64,000 bases of DNA, from contig JAGHUV010000002.1 of assembly GCA_018064665.1 (NCBI GenBank), positions 16,254 to 80,253 on the forward strand. The letters are read 5' to 3'. This DNA is from Candidatus Crickella caballi. Lineage in GTDB: Bacteria; Bacillota; Clostridia; Peptostreptococcales; Anaerovoracaceae. The position numbers and the translations under genes were made by a program. Shown here piece by piece: positions 42,617 to 50,407 of this stretch. The stretch's first letter is position 1. Each line of letters starts with the position of its first letter. Below the pieces are notes generated by a model. The model searched no databases. It was not told where the DNA came from and worked only from the letters and a program-made list of their open reading frames with translations.

Positions 42617-42641
42617 GAGATGTGAAAGCATCTCTTTTTTC
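42617..42641 (+). terminator. Second copy of the tRNA-Glu terminator hairpin
   Basis: GAGATG-TGAAAG-CATCTC plus a T-run, identical over 24 bases to the hairpin after tRNA-Glu. There is no gene directly upstream, so it looks like a duplicated remnant. Confidence 0.75.
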
Positions 42642-42651
42642 TATTATAAAG

Positions 42652-42697
42652 GGACCCGGGGTAAATGTCCTTGAATGGTCATTTGGGGACAGGGTCC
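42652..42697. repeat. Imperfect palindrome containing GGGGACAGGGTCC
   Basis: GGACCC at 42652 pairs with GGGTCC at 42692-42697, and AAAT pairs with ATTT further in. GGGGACAG-type palindromes are common near REP-associated transposases, but no such gene is present here. From 42700 to 43127 I see only a short terminator-like hairpin (42749-42777, AGACTCAGCT/AGCTGAGTCT), no gene, and the promoter below. Confidence 0.45.
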
Positions 42698-42988
42698 GGA
42701 TGTTGGATAGGTTTAAAAAGAACTATACGATTTTGAACGAAAACGAGAAGACTCAGCTCTGACGAAAAGCTGAGTCTCTTTGTTCAAGATTCATTCTACC
42801 CATCTCTGAAACAAGTACATTAAAGGCTCGGATAATCTGAAGACGGTCTTCTTTGCACATAGACTGGAGCAGTATTTCCAAAGAAAAAGGCTTAATAATG
42901 CAGCTCTTTAGCTGATCAAATCCTACTCAGGTTGGCTTCACAAAGCAGTTGGAAAGTGTAAAAAACAGCTTTCTTATTTACAACTACC

Positions 42989-43018
42989 TTGACAAACGAC
43001 GGTTTGCAGGATTATAAC
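42989..43018 (+). promoter_or_regulatory. Likely promoter of the secreted-protein gene
   Basis: TTGACA (42989-42994), an 18-bp spacer and TATAAC (43013-43018). It implies a leader of about 100 bases before the ATG at 43128. Confidence 0.65.
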
Positions 43019-43127
43019 TGTCTAAACCTTGTATTGGTAATGGTGTAGTATTTCCAATGTATGAATTGGCATTGGATGTGATTGGGAAGGGCCTAATGAA
43101 ACTGCCTGTAGAATAGAGAAAAACATA

Positions 43128-44219
43128 ATGAAACATAGAGTTTTTTCAAGAATAATAATAGTTGCTATTGCGCTTGCAATGATATTTGGGGGAGCAGATA
43201 TGTGTTTTGCTGCAACCTCATATAGTATAGTAACCAACGAAGGAGGAAGCAGATTCGATGTTCGCATCGCAGCCAACGAGAAAACATGGGGTTACGATAC
43301 AATTCAGGGTGCATGCGCATATGACGGATATGCATATATGTCCCTGTATAACAGACAGAATGAAAGAATTAAGATTGCCAAGGTAGATTTGAAGACAATG
43401 AAAGTTGTTCAAAAGTCCGCGGCTTTGGCGTGCAAATGCCATGCTAATTCAATGACATATAACGCCAATAATAACACCATTGTAATATGCAGAGGAAAAG
43501 GCGGCAGGAAAAGTGTGGCAATAGTAAATGCCTCCACCTTGACCCTGAAAGGAACTAAAACAATAAAAATCAGCAGTAAAATGGCAGGAGGCAAATATAA
43601 GGGAATTTCCTCAATTGCATATAATTATGAAAACAATTTCTATATTGCAAAACTTACAGGAAAAGACAACAAAATTGTTAAGCTGAACAGTTCTTTTAAA
43701 CCGGTTAAGAGAATAAAAATAAAAGGAAACAGAAGTTACTTGCTTGCTCAGAGTTTGTATACTCAGGGAAATTTTATGTATGATGTGCAGAGCTTTAAGG
43801 GCAAGCATAAATATAACCTGATTACAGTAAGAAATGTAAATACCGGCAAATTGCTTGGAAGAATTACCATTGCCAGTGGAAAGAGCGGTCAGCTCTACGA
43901 GCTCGAGAATGTGTTCCGTGACGGGAACCAGTGGTATATCAGTTTCTATAGGGCCAAGGTACTGAAAAAGGGCGATCAGGACAGAAAAAATTATCTCTGT
44001 ATGATTAAAATGCCGAGCAAGCTTCAGATGTATGTTCCTGAACCTAAGCCGGTGGTGGACGAGCCGGCTGCAGAGAATATCGAAGATGGAGTAGCTGAAA
44101 CACCGGCTGTGGAGAATATCGAAGTTGAAGTGGTTGAAACACCGGCTCAGCCTGAAGAGAATCCAACACCGCAAAATGAAGAACAGAGTCAACAGTTGCC
44201 GGTAGAAGAATCCCAATAA
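43128..44219 (+). CDS. Secreted protein of unknown function, AT-rich, probable beta-propeller
   Basis: A 363-residue protein with a clear signal peptide (basic start, hydrophobic core, MCFAATSY cleavage region near residue 28). The mature part has repeated strand-turn patterns such as IQGACAYDGYAYMSL, NSMTYNANNNTIVICRG and SSIAYNYENNFYIAKL, resembling a propeller of weak repeats; it is rich in Lys and Asn. The last 60 residues are Pro/Glu-rich with a repeated VENIE...ETPA unit and contain no sortase motif. The base composition is visibly more AT-rich than neighbouring genes and the ribosome binding site is weak (AGAGAAAAACATA). It is the only gene between two tRNA genes, which suggests transfer. 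I do not recognise the family. Confidence 0.85.
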   Translation: MKHRVFSRIIIVAIALAMIFGGADMCFAATSYSIVTNEGGSRFDVRIAANEKTWGYDTIQGACAYDGYAYMSLYNRQNERIKIAKVDLKTMKVVQKSAALACKCHANSMTYNANNNTIVICRGKGGRKSVAIVNASTLTLKGTKTIKISSKMAGGKYKGISSIAYNYENNFYIAKLTGKDNKIVKLNSSFKPVKRIKIKGNRSYLLAQSLYTQGNFMYDVQSFKGKHKYNLITVRNVNTGKLLGRITIASGKSGQLYELENVFRDGNQWYISFYRAKVLKKGDQDRKNYLCMIKMPSKLQMYVPEPKPVVDEPAAENIEDGVAETPAVENIEVEVVETPAQPEENPTPQNEEQSQQLPVEESQ

Positions 44220-44243
44220 GGAGCTTAATATTAAGATAGAATG

Positions 44244-44274
44244 GAGATGTTCATAGGAGCATCTCTTTTTTTTG
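44244..44274 (+). terminator. Terminator after the secreted-protein gene
   Basis: GAGATG, a nine-base TTCATAGGA-type loop region and CATCTC followed by eight T: a variant of the hairpins at 42432 and 42617. Confidence 0.8.
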
Positions 44275-44339
44275 AACCCGTTTCACTGATTTATAATATA
44301 ATAAAGAAAAACTGAGAACATAAACGAATAACTTTTAGC

Positions 44340-44368
44340 TTGAATACATATAGTAAAAGTGTTATCCT
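44340..44368 (+). promoter_or_regulatory. Promoter of tRNA-Pro
   Basis: TTGAAT (44340-44345), a 17-bp spacer and TATCCT (44363-44368), 15 bases before the tRNA. Confidence 0.6.
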
Positions 44369-44382
44369 CAACAGGTAGGCGA

Positions 44383-44459
44383 CGGGATGTGGCTCAGCTT
44401 GGTAGAGCGCCTCGTTCGGGACGAGGAGGTCGCAGGTTCAAATCCTGTCATCCCGACCA
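44383..44459 (+). tRNA. tRNA-Pro (anticodon CGG)
   Basis: A 77-base cloverleaf with acceptor arm CGGGATG / CATCCCG, D loop with AGCTTGGTA, anticodon loop TTCGGGA (CGG reads CCG), variable AGGTC, T arm CAGG-TTCAAAT-CCTG and encoded ACCA. It bounds the accessory segment on the right. Confidence 0.95.
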
Positions 44460-44462
44460 AGC

Positions 44463-44498
44463 AAAAACCTTGAAATCATCATGATTTCAAGGTTTTTT
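44463..44498 (+). terminator. Terminator after tRNA-Pro
   Basis: AAAAACCTTGAAATCAT and ATGATTTCAAGGTTTTT form a 17-bp perfect stem around a single central C; the tail is T-rich. It may also serve the convergent gpmI. Confidence 0.92.
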
Positions 44499-44568
44499 GT
44501 TTCTCTTTCTGAAACAGCTGCTATTCAGCAGCCAGCTGTCTCAATTCTGCATATGTGCTATTCGCTTA

Positions 44569-46095
44569 TTATTTTACATCTACCAGCACATCGCCTTCCA
44601 TTCCTTCAGGAACTTCAAGTCCCATCAGGGTCAGAAGTGTAGGTGCGATATCTGCAAGCTTACCTGTGTTGGTCTTGAAAGGAACAGGCTCATTGCATAT
44701 ATGGCAAAGCGGAACCATCGAAGTCGAGTGCTTTGTAACAGCATTACCCGATTCGTCAACCATGTAGTCTGCATTACCGTGATCGGCTGTAAGGAGAATC
44801 TGTCCGTCTGCAGCGAGAATTGCATCGGCAATCTGTCCTACGAGTCCGTCAAGAGTCTCTATAGCTTTGACTGCGGCATCAAACACACCTGTGTGTCCGA
44901 CCATGTCAGGATTTGCAAAGTTCAGAATAATCAGGTCGTACTTGTCAGCTTTGATCTGCTCGATAACTGCTGCTGCAACCTCAGGTGCGCTCATCTCAGG
45001 CTGCATATCATAGGTCTCGACCTTAGGTGAATTGATGAGGATTCTGTCTTCGTTCTTATTAGGAGCTTCAACTCCTCCGTTGAAGAAGAAGGTTACATGA
45101 GCATACTTCTCGGTCTCAGCAATTCGAAGCTGCTTGAGTCCCAGGTCAGCGATGGTTTTGCCGAGGGTAGGGTCAACATCCTCAGGTGGGAATGCGACCT
45201 TAACATTAGGCATAGCTGCATCGTATTCTGCCATGCATACATAAGTCAGTCCGCTGACTTTCTTCTTACGCTCAAAGCCATCGAATTCAGGGTCTACAAG
45301 TGCTCGAGTGATTTCGCGGGCTCTGTCAGGTCTGAAGTTGATGAAGACTACGGAATCGTTGTCCTTAATTGGAACTGCATTGACTACAGTTGGGAGAACG
45401 AATTCATCGGTTTCACCCTTGGCATAGGACTGGCTGATAGCATCCTGCGCATCGACAGCGCTGATTCCTTCACTGAGAGTCAGAGCATCATAGGCTTTAA
45501 CCAGACGCTCCCATCTCTTGTCTCTGTCCATTGCATAGAATCTTCCGGAAATGACACCGATCTTACCGAGGCCTATTTCCTTCATATAGTCCTCAAGTGG
45601 CTTCAGATAGTCCATAGCGCTCTTCGGCGGAACATCTCTTCCGTCAAGATAGCAGTGAACGATGACCTCAGGCACTCCATTCTTCTTGGCCATATCAAGA
45701 ACTGCCTTAAGATGGTCAAAGTGACTGTGTACGCCTCCGTCCGATATAAGGCCCATAACGTGCAGGGTGCGACCCGGCTCGCAGGCATTTGACATTGCCT
45801 CGAGAAGAACAGGATTTTCAAAGAACGAGCCGGAACGAACGGCTCTTGTGATCTTGAGCAGATTCTGGTAAATAACGCTGCCGGCACCGATATTCAGATG
45901 TCCGACCTCTGAATTTCCCATCTGTCCTGCAGGGAGACCTACGGCCTCTCCGCTTGCTTCTATAGTTATGAATGGATAGTCTGCAAAGAATCTGTCGAGA
46001 TTAGGCTTCTTAGCTGCAGCTATCGCATTGCCCTCGTTGTTGTCACGAATGCCGTAACCATCGAGGATCATCAGCATTGTTGGTCTGTGTTTCAT
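44569..46095 (-). CDS. gpmI: 2,3-Bisphosphoglycerate-independent phosphoglycerate mutase
   Basis: A 508-residue Mn-dependent mutase interconverting 3- and 2-phosphoglycerate in glycolysis. The alkaline-phosphatase-like fold is shown by MLMILDGYGIRDN at the start, the catalytic serine in GQMGNSEVGHLNIGAG, the metal histidines in HSHFDHLK, NPDMVGHTG and LTADHGNADYM. CGGAGG five bases upstream supports ATG 46095; a longer in-frame extension to 46206 lacks a ribosome binding site. An extended -10 (TGCTATAAT) lies at 46132-46124 on this strand. It is convergent with tRNA-Pro. Confidence 0.97.
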   Translation of the reverse strand: MKHRPTMLMILDGYGIRDNNEGNAIAAAKKPNLDRFFADYPFITIEASGEAVGLPAGQMGNSEVGHLNIGAGSVIYQNLLKITRAVRSGSFFENPVLLEAMSNACEPGRTLHVMGLISDGGVHSHFDHLKAVLDMAKKNGVPEVIVHCYLDGRDVPPKSAMDYLKPLEDYMKEIGLGKIGVISGRFYAMDRDKRWERLVKAYDALTLSEGISAVDAQDAISQSYAKGETDEFVLPTVVNAVPIKDNDSVVFINFRPDRAREITRALVDPEFDGFERKKKVSGLTYVCMAEYDAAMPNVKVAFPPEDVDPTLGKTIADLGLKQLRIAETEKYAHVTFFFNGGVEAPNKNEDRILINSPKVETYDMQPEMSAPEVAAAVIEQIKADKYDLIILNFANPDMVGHTGVFDAAVKAIETLDGLVGQIADAILAADGQILLTADHGNADYMVDESGNAVTKHSTSMVPLCHICNEPVPFKTNTGKLADIAPTLLTLMGLEVPEGMEGDVLVDVK

Positions 46096-46123
46096 AATCG
46101 CCTCCGATAATTTTGTCGCATAA

Positions 46124-46132
46124 ATTATAGCA
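46124..46132 (-). promoter_or_regulatory. Extended -10 promoter of gpmI
   Basis: TGCTATAAT read on the minus strand, 28 bases before the gpmI ATG. A matching -35 is not obvious. Confidence 0.55.
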
Positions 46133-46213
46133 CATAGCAGATTATATGATAAGTAGCACGGCTCGACAAGTCGCTGAAATGCTTTTAAGGAATAGCGTAA
46201 GTGCATGCAAATG

Positions 46214-46260
46214 GGTATAATATAGACAATATATTCGAATCAGAACAGGTATAATATAGA
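46214..46260 (+). promoter_or_regulatory. Tandem -10 boxes before addA
   Basis: The 13-mer GGTATAATATAGA occurs at 46214-46226 and 46248-46260 (34-bp period), each carrying TATAAT. They look like duplicated promoters 70 and 36 bases before addA; -35 boxes are weak. Confidence 0.5.
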
Positions 46261-46291
46261 TAAAAGATTTGCGTTAAGAGGAGAATTGCAA

Positions 46292-49200
46292 ATGGGCGTT
46301 GGTAAATTTACTCCCGAGCAGCAGAAGGCGATAGAGACTTTGGACAAAAGTATTCTTGTTGCGGCAGCGGCCGGTTCAGGCAAGACCGCGGTTCTGGTGC
46401 AGAGAATTATTAATATTATTCTTGAAGGCAAAGCCGAAGTGGATGAAATGCTCGTTGTAACATTCACCAAAGCTGCGGCGGCAGAGATGCGTCTCAAGCT
46501 CGCCAAGGCGCTTAAGGAACGCATGCGGATCGATCCGTCGAGCAAGGACAGGCTGAAGCCACAGCTATCCAAGCTGTACAGAGCATATATTTCGACTTTC
46601 GACAGCTTTGCGGTAAGACTGATCAGGGAGTTTTTCTATGAAATAGATATAGAGCCGAATTTCAAAGCCTGTGATGAGGTGCAGTCCGTACTGCTGCAGA
46701 GGCAGGCTGTTGACGAGCTTTTCGAGGATGGTTTTGAGAACGACAATATTATTGAAGGCGGTTCCTTCAGAGAGTTTCTGAGACTGTATTCCAGGGAAAG
46801 GAACGAAGAGACCTTTAAGAACGGTCTGCTTGAAGCATATGCCAAGCTCAGGACTATCCCTGACTATTTCGACTGGGCATACAAGAAGGCTGAGGAGCTT
46901 AATGTAAGCAAAGAGAATCTGTCGGAAACCGGCGTCGGCAAAGCCATGTTAGAAGATGCGGTTTCTGCGCTGAATGAGGCCTGCGATGCGGCGTGCAAAA
47001 TCAAAGAACTGTTCGAATCAGTTGGTCTTGAGAAAATGTACGAGAATAAGCTGGCCAACGAGATCTCTATGCTTGCGACAATAAGAGAAATGCTGGAGGA
47101 CGGATTATCTGAAGAGCTTCTGTCCGCTTTGCAGAGCATAGAATACATTACTTTGAGATCGACCAAGGACGATAAAGAAAGCTATGAATGCATCAAGGAT
47201 GAAGTTGCAGGATTGAGATCGGTATATAAGGAGGCAATCAAGAACTGGAAGTCCTGCTATATGATGCCATCTTTTGATGTAAGACTCAGTGAGATGCATG
47301 CAAGCTACGCATATACAGTATATTATCTTGACCTGCTCAGGAAATTTGAGGAGTACTACGAAGGCCTGAAGAAGGAGAACGGGCTTCTCGACTTCTCGGA
47401 CATGGAGCATTATGCGGTCAGCATACTCAAGCATCAGTCGGCTGCCGACATATTGAGAAAGAGATTTAAATTCATCTTCATCGATGAGTATCAGGATACC
47501 AATAATATACAGGAGCATCTTATCAGCAGAATTGCCCGTCCGGACAATGTGTTTAAGGTAGGAGATGTAAAGCAGAGCATTTACAGATTCAGACAGGCTG
47601 AGCCGGCAATTTTCGAGAGAACCTACAGAGAATATTCCGATGAGGCCGAGGGCAATGCTATTGCTATAGACCTTAACAGAAACTTCAGAAGCAATGATCA
47701 CACTATTAGATATATCAACAGAGTTTTCGAGTCCGTGATGGAAGGATACGACGACAAAGCAAAGCTGTATACAGGCCTTTGCGAAGGTATGGGATATGGC
47801 GATGAGTATGACCTGATTCCTGAGCTTCATGTCCTGACATATGATGCTGCTGAAGACGAGGGCTTCGAGGCTGAAGCTGATGAAGCGGATGTGCAGGACG
47901 GCGGTGCTGATGAGGAGATCGTCAACATCTCCAAGGAGGAAGCCGAATTCTCATATATTGCTGAGCTGGTTGATGGAATAATCGGAACCGAGTTCTACGA
48001 TTCGGCGGCCAAAGTAGTGCGGAAGGCTGAACCGAGAGATATTGCGATTCTAATGAGATCGGTCAAGCATAAGGGTGACCTCATGACAAGAACGCTTCGC
48101 AATCGCAATATCCAGGCACACATCAATGATGACGACGATTATTTTGATACAGTGGAGATCGGCATAGCGGTTTCGCTTCTCTCAAGCATAGATAATATGA
48201 AGAGAGATGTTCCGCTTATTGCGACTCTCCATTCGGAAATCTTTGGCTGGACTGCTGAGGAGCTTGCGATCGTAAGGGCAGAGTATGAGGGCTCTCACAG
48301 AGATCCTTTCTGGATGTCACTTAATGCATATGCCGAGAGCGGAAGCAAAGAGGATATCAGAAGCAAAGCCGAGGAGACGATTGCGCAGCTTAAGGACTGG
48401 AGAGAACTCTCGCACATGATGCCTCTTGAAGACTTCATCTGGCGCGTTTTGGTAGAGTCGGGATACTACATGTATGCGGGTGCCATGAACGGCGGTGACA
48501 GAAGACAGGCCAATCTGAGAGTGCTCGTTGACAGAGCAAGAAAATACAGTGAAGAAAGCATCTGCTCGCTCAGCTCGTTCCTGGATTTCATCGGAGTAAT
48601 GAAGAGCAAGGGTGTAAAGAACGGACAGGCAAGCCTTCTCAGTAAGGAGGACAATGTTGTACGCATCATGACGATCCATAACAGTAAGGGTCTTGAATAT
48701 CCGTTCGTCATAGTGGGCAATCTCGGCAACAAATTCAATACGGATTCGAAGGGGCAGAAGTTCAGCTTTGACTCAGAGCTGGGCGTCGGATTGAGTTATG
48801 TCAGCCCGGACAGAGCTTATTGGAGATCGACTCTGATGCAAAGAGCAATCAACAACAAGAATGTGAGGGAAGAATTCAAAGAAGAGCTCAGAATTCTCTA
48901 TGTTGCCATGACAAGAGCAAGAAACAAACTCATAATGGTAGGAACCGTTAAATCTCTTGAAAAGCTCAGGGAAGGATCAAGCAGGAGAAACTTCCTAGAG
49001 GTTATGAGAGACTCGCTGAATACCGAAGCTAACGAATTCTATACGAGACATGTCTTTGCTGATGCTGCAGGAAAGAAATTCGTGGGAATCAAAGAGCTTC
49101 TTGCTACAAGACCGTCAGAATTAAAGGGCTCTGCGCTCGATGTATACCAGGAGGTCAGCAGAAGACTCGGATATGAATATCCTTATTCAGATATGCTGGA

Positions 49201-49873
49201 TGTAGCGTCCAAGTATTCTGTAAGTGCGATTCGCAAGGACGAGCTTGCTAAGGAGCAGGCCAAGCTTGATGCTGATGCAGGAGTCGGTGAGAACGGAGAT
49301 GAAATGGTTAAGCTTTGGAAGAGCAGTGACCACAAGAAGAAATCCGGTGCAGCCGATGCGGGTATTGCATATCACAGGATCATGGAATTCATTGATTTCG
49401 GTAAAGCCTGCGATAAGTATGGAAATGTGGATTCTGCATATATCCGAGAAAGAGCTGAATTCCTTAAGCAGCATGGTGCAATCGATGATGGCGTGTTCCG
49501 CGCTTTGGATCTTAGTAAAATCGAGGCATTCTTCCGTACACCACTCGGACTGAGAGCTGCAAAGGCGGCTGCAGGCGGCAAAATATATAAGGAGAAAGCT
49601 TTCACTCTGAAAACAGAGCATGAAGGAAGAAATGTCCTTGTCCAGGGTGTTGTGGACTGCTGCTGGGAGGAGGACGGAGAGATGGTTCTTGTAGACTACA
49701 AGAGCAGCTACATCAATCCTCGCAAGGATTACCGTGAAGAGCAGGAGCGGATCAGGCATGAATACAGGAGACAGGTTGAGATCTATTCTGAGGCGGTTGA
49801 AAAAGGCCTTGAAAAACCGGTCAAGGAGGCATACCTGTACCTCTTTGTTTCATCTGATGCTATACAGATTTAA
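46292..49873 (+). CDS. addA: ATP-dependent helicase/nuclease subunit A
   Basis: A 1193-residue UvrD-like helicase with a C-terminal nuclease, the AddA subunit of the double-strand-break resection complex. Walker A AAAAGSGKTAVLVQR, Walker B IFIDEYQDTNNIQ, motif VI ILYVAMTRARNKLI and the nuclease core GEMVLVDYKSSYI are intact. Residues 530-545 hold an acidic insertion (EADEADVQDGGADEE). AGGAG at 46279-46283 is eight bases before ATG 46292, ruling out the TTG six bases upstream. addB, usually the upstream neighbour, is absent here. The final codons are the first unit of a 25-bp tandem repeat. Confidence 0.95.
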   Translation: MGVGKFTPEQQKAIETLDKSILVAAAAGSGKTAVLVQRIINIILEGKAEVDEMLVVTFTKAAAAEMRLKLAKALKERMRIDPSSKDRLKPQLSKLYRAYISTFDSFAVRLIREFFYEIDIEPNFKACDEVQSVLLQRQAVDELFEDGFENDNIIEGGSFREFLRLYSRERNEETFKNGLLEAYAKLRTIPDYFDWAYKKAEELNVSKENLSETGVGKAMLEDAVSALNEACDAACKIKELFESVGLEKMYENKLANEISMLATIREMLEDGLSEELLSALQSIEYITLRSTKDDKESYECIKDEVAGLRSVYKEAIKNWKSCYMMPSFDVRLSEMHASYAYTVYYLDLLRKFEEYYEGLKKENGLLDFSDMEHYAVSILKHQSAADILRKRFKFIFIDEYQDTNNIQEHLISRIARPDNVFKVGDVKQSIYRFRQAEPAIFERTYREYSDEAEGNAIAIDLNRNFRSNDHTIRYINRVFESVMEGYDDKAKLYTGLCEGMGYGDEYDLIPELHVLTYDAAEDEGFEAEADEADVQDGGADEEIVNISKEEAEFSYIAELVDGIIGTEFYDSAAKVVRKAEPRDIAILMRSVKHKGDLMTRTLRNRNIQAHINDDDDYFDTVEIGIAVSLLSSIDNMKRDVPLIATLHSEIFGWTAEELAIVRAEYEGSHRDPFWMSLNAYAESGSKEDIRSKAEETIAQLKDWRELSHMMPLEDFIWRVLVESGYYMYAGAMNGGDRRQANLRVLVDRARKYSEESICSLSSFLDFIGVMKSKGVKNGQASLLSKEDNVVRIMTIHNSKGLEYPFVIVGNLGNKFNTDSKGQKFSFDSELGVGLSYVSPDRAYWRSTLMQRAINNKNVREEFKEELRILYVAMTRARNKLIMVGTVKSLEKLREGSSRRNFLEVMRDSLNTEANEFYTRHVFADAAGKKFVGIKELLATRPSELKGSALDVYQEVSRRLGYEYPYSDMLDVASKYSVSAIRKDELAKEQAKLDADAGVGENGDEMVKLWKSSDHKKKSGAADAGIAYHRIMEFIDFGKACDKYGNVDSAYIRERAEFLKQHGAIDDGVFRALDLSKIEAFFRTPLGLRAAKAAAGGKIYKEKAFTLKTEHEGRNVLVQGVVDCCWEEDGEMVLVDYKSSYINPRKDYREEQERIRHEYRRQVEIYSEAVEKGLEKPVKEAYLYLFVSSDAIQI

Positions 49874-49937
49874 TTCATCTGATATGGTGCAGATTCAACT
49901 CATCTGATACGGTGTAGATTCAACGCATCTGATACCA
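49850..49937 (+). repeat. 25-bp tandem repeat starting in the last codons of addA
   Basis: Three and a half units with a 25-bp period: 49850-49874, 49875-49899, 49900-49924 and a partial 49925-49937. The consensus is TCATCTGATAYGGTGYAGAT plus TCAAC. Unit 1 contains the addA stop codon; the other units are noncoding copies. Confidence 0.9.
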
Positions 49938-49984
49938 AATGAATTAGACATTTTAAGAGTAATAAAAGATATTCAATAAAAGAG

Positions 49985-50038
49985 GGGCTGTCGCCCCAAG
50001 GAATGAAAACCTTAAGAAGCGACAGCCCTTTATTTTTT
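49985..50038 (+). terminator. Terminator of addA, related to the hairpin at 9604
   Basis: GGGCTGTCGC (49985-49994) pairs with GCGACAGCCC (50019-50028), followed by TTTATTTTTT. Its reverse complement shares GGCTGTCGCTTCT and AAGGTTT with the hairpin next to the first 281-bp element. Confidence 0.85.
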
Positions 50039-50053
50039 AATAATGCACTCTTT

Positions 50054-50334
50054 GCCCTCACTTTTGGAACATGAATCGCTGGAGGCCTTGATATTGAAAA
50101 CAATAATTCCAATTCTGTTCGACCAAAGCGGTTTCTACTCGCGCGATCACTTTAGGGTGAGATTCGGTTTTGGAATTAAATTCTGTAATATCAAGGGTTT
50201 GCGCGATTTCAATTCCAATTTAGGTCCTTGATATTTCGCATGAACAGGTCTTTAGGAAGCTCTTGCAGGAGACGATTGGAATTTTTAAATTTATTTTCAA
50301 GGGTTTCAGGGTTTCGTGTTCCAAAAGTGAGGGC
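50054..50334. mobile_element. 281-bp inverted-repeat (MITE-like) element, copy 2
   Basis: Begins GCCCTCACTTTTGGAACATG and ends TGTTCCAAAAGTGAGGGC, 281 bp as in copy 1. Its reverse complement aligns with copy 1 along the whole length, including CCCTTGATATTAC and TTTAATTCCAAAAC in the middle, so the two are in opposite orientation. It fills the gene-free stretch between addA and mnmA; 50335-50407 shows nothing further. Confidence 0.85.
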
Positions 50335-50407
50335 AAAGACGGCTTTTGCAAACACTTTTTAACATTTACGAATTGTCCCGGGGCATTGACAGCATGTTCG
50401 TGTTCTG

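Noticed and set aside
42577-42762. 61-codon plus-strand frame in the tRNA island
   Set aside because: It runs through a terminator hairpin and a palindrome and lacks a ribosome binding site.
42753-42926. 58-codon minus-strand open stretch, possible decayed gene
   Set aside because: No ribosome binding site, no recognisable family and it runs into a terminator-like hairpin; I cannot support it as a pseudogene.
45097-45792. 231-codon plus-strand frame opposite gpmI
   Set aside because: Shadow of a conserved gene; no start signal.
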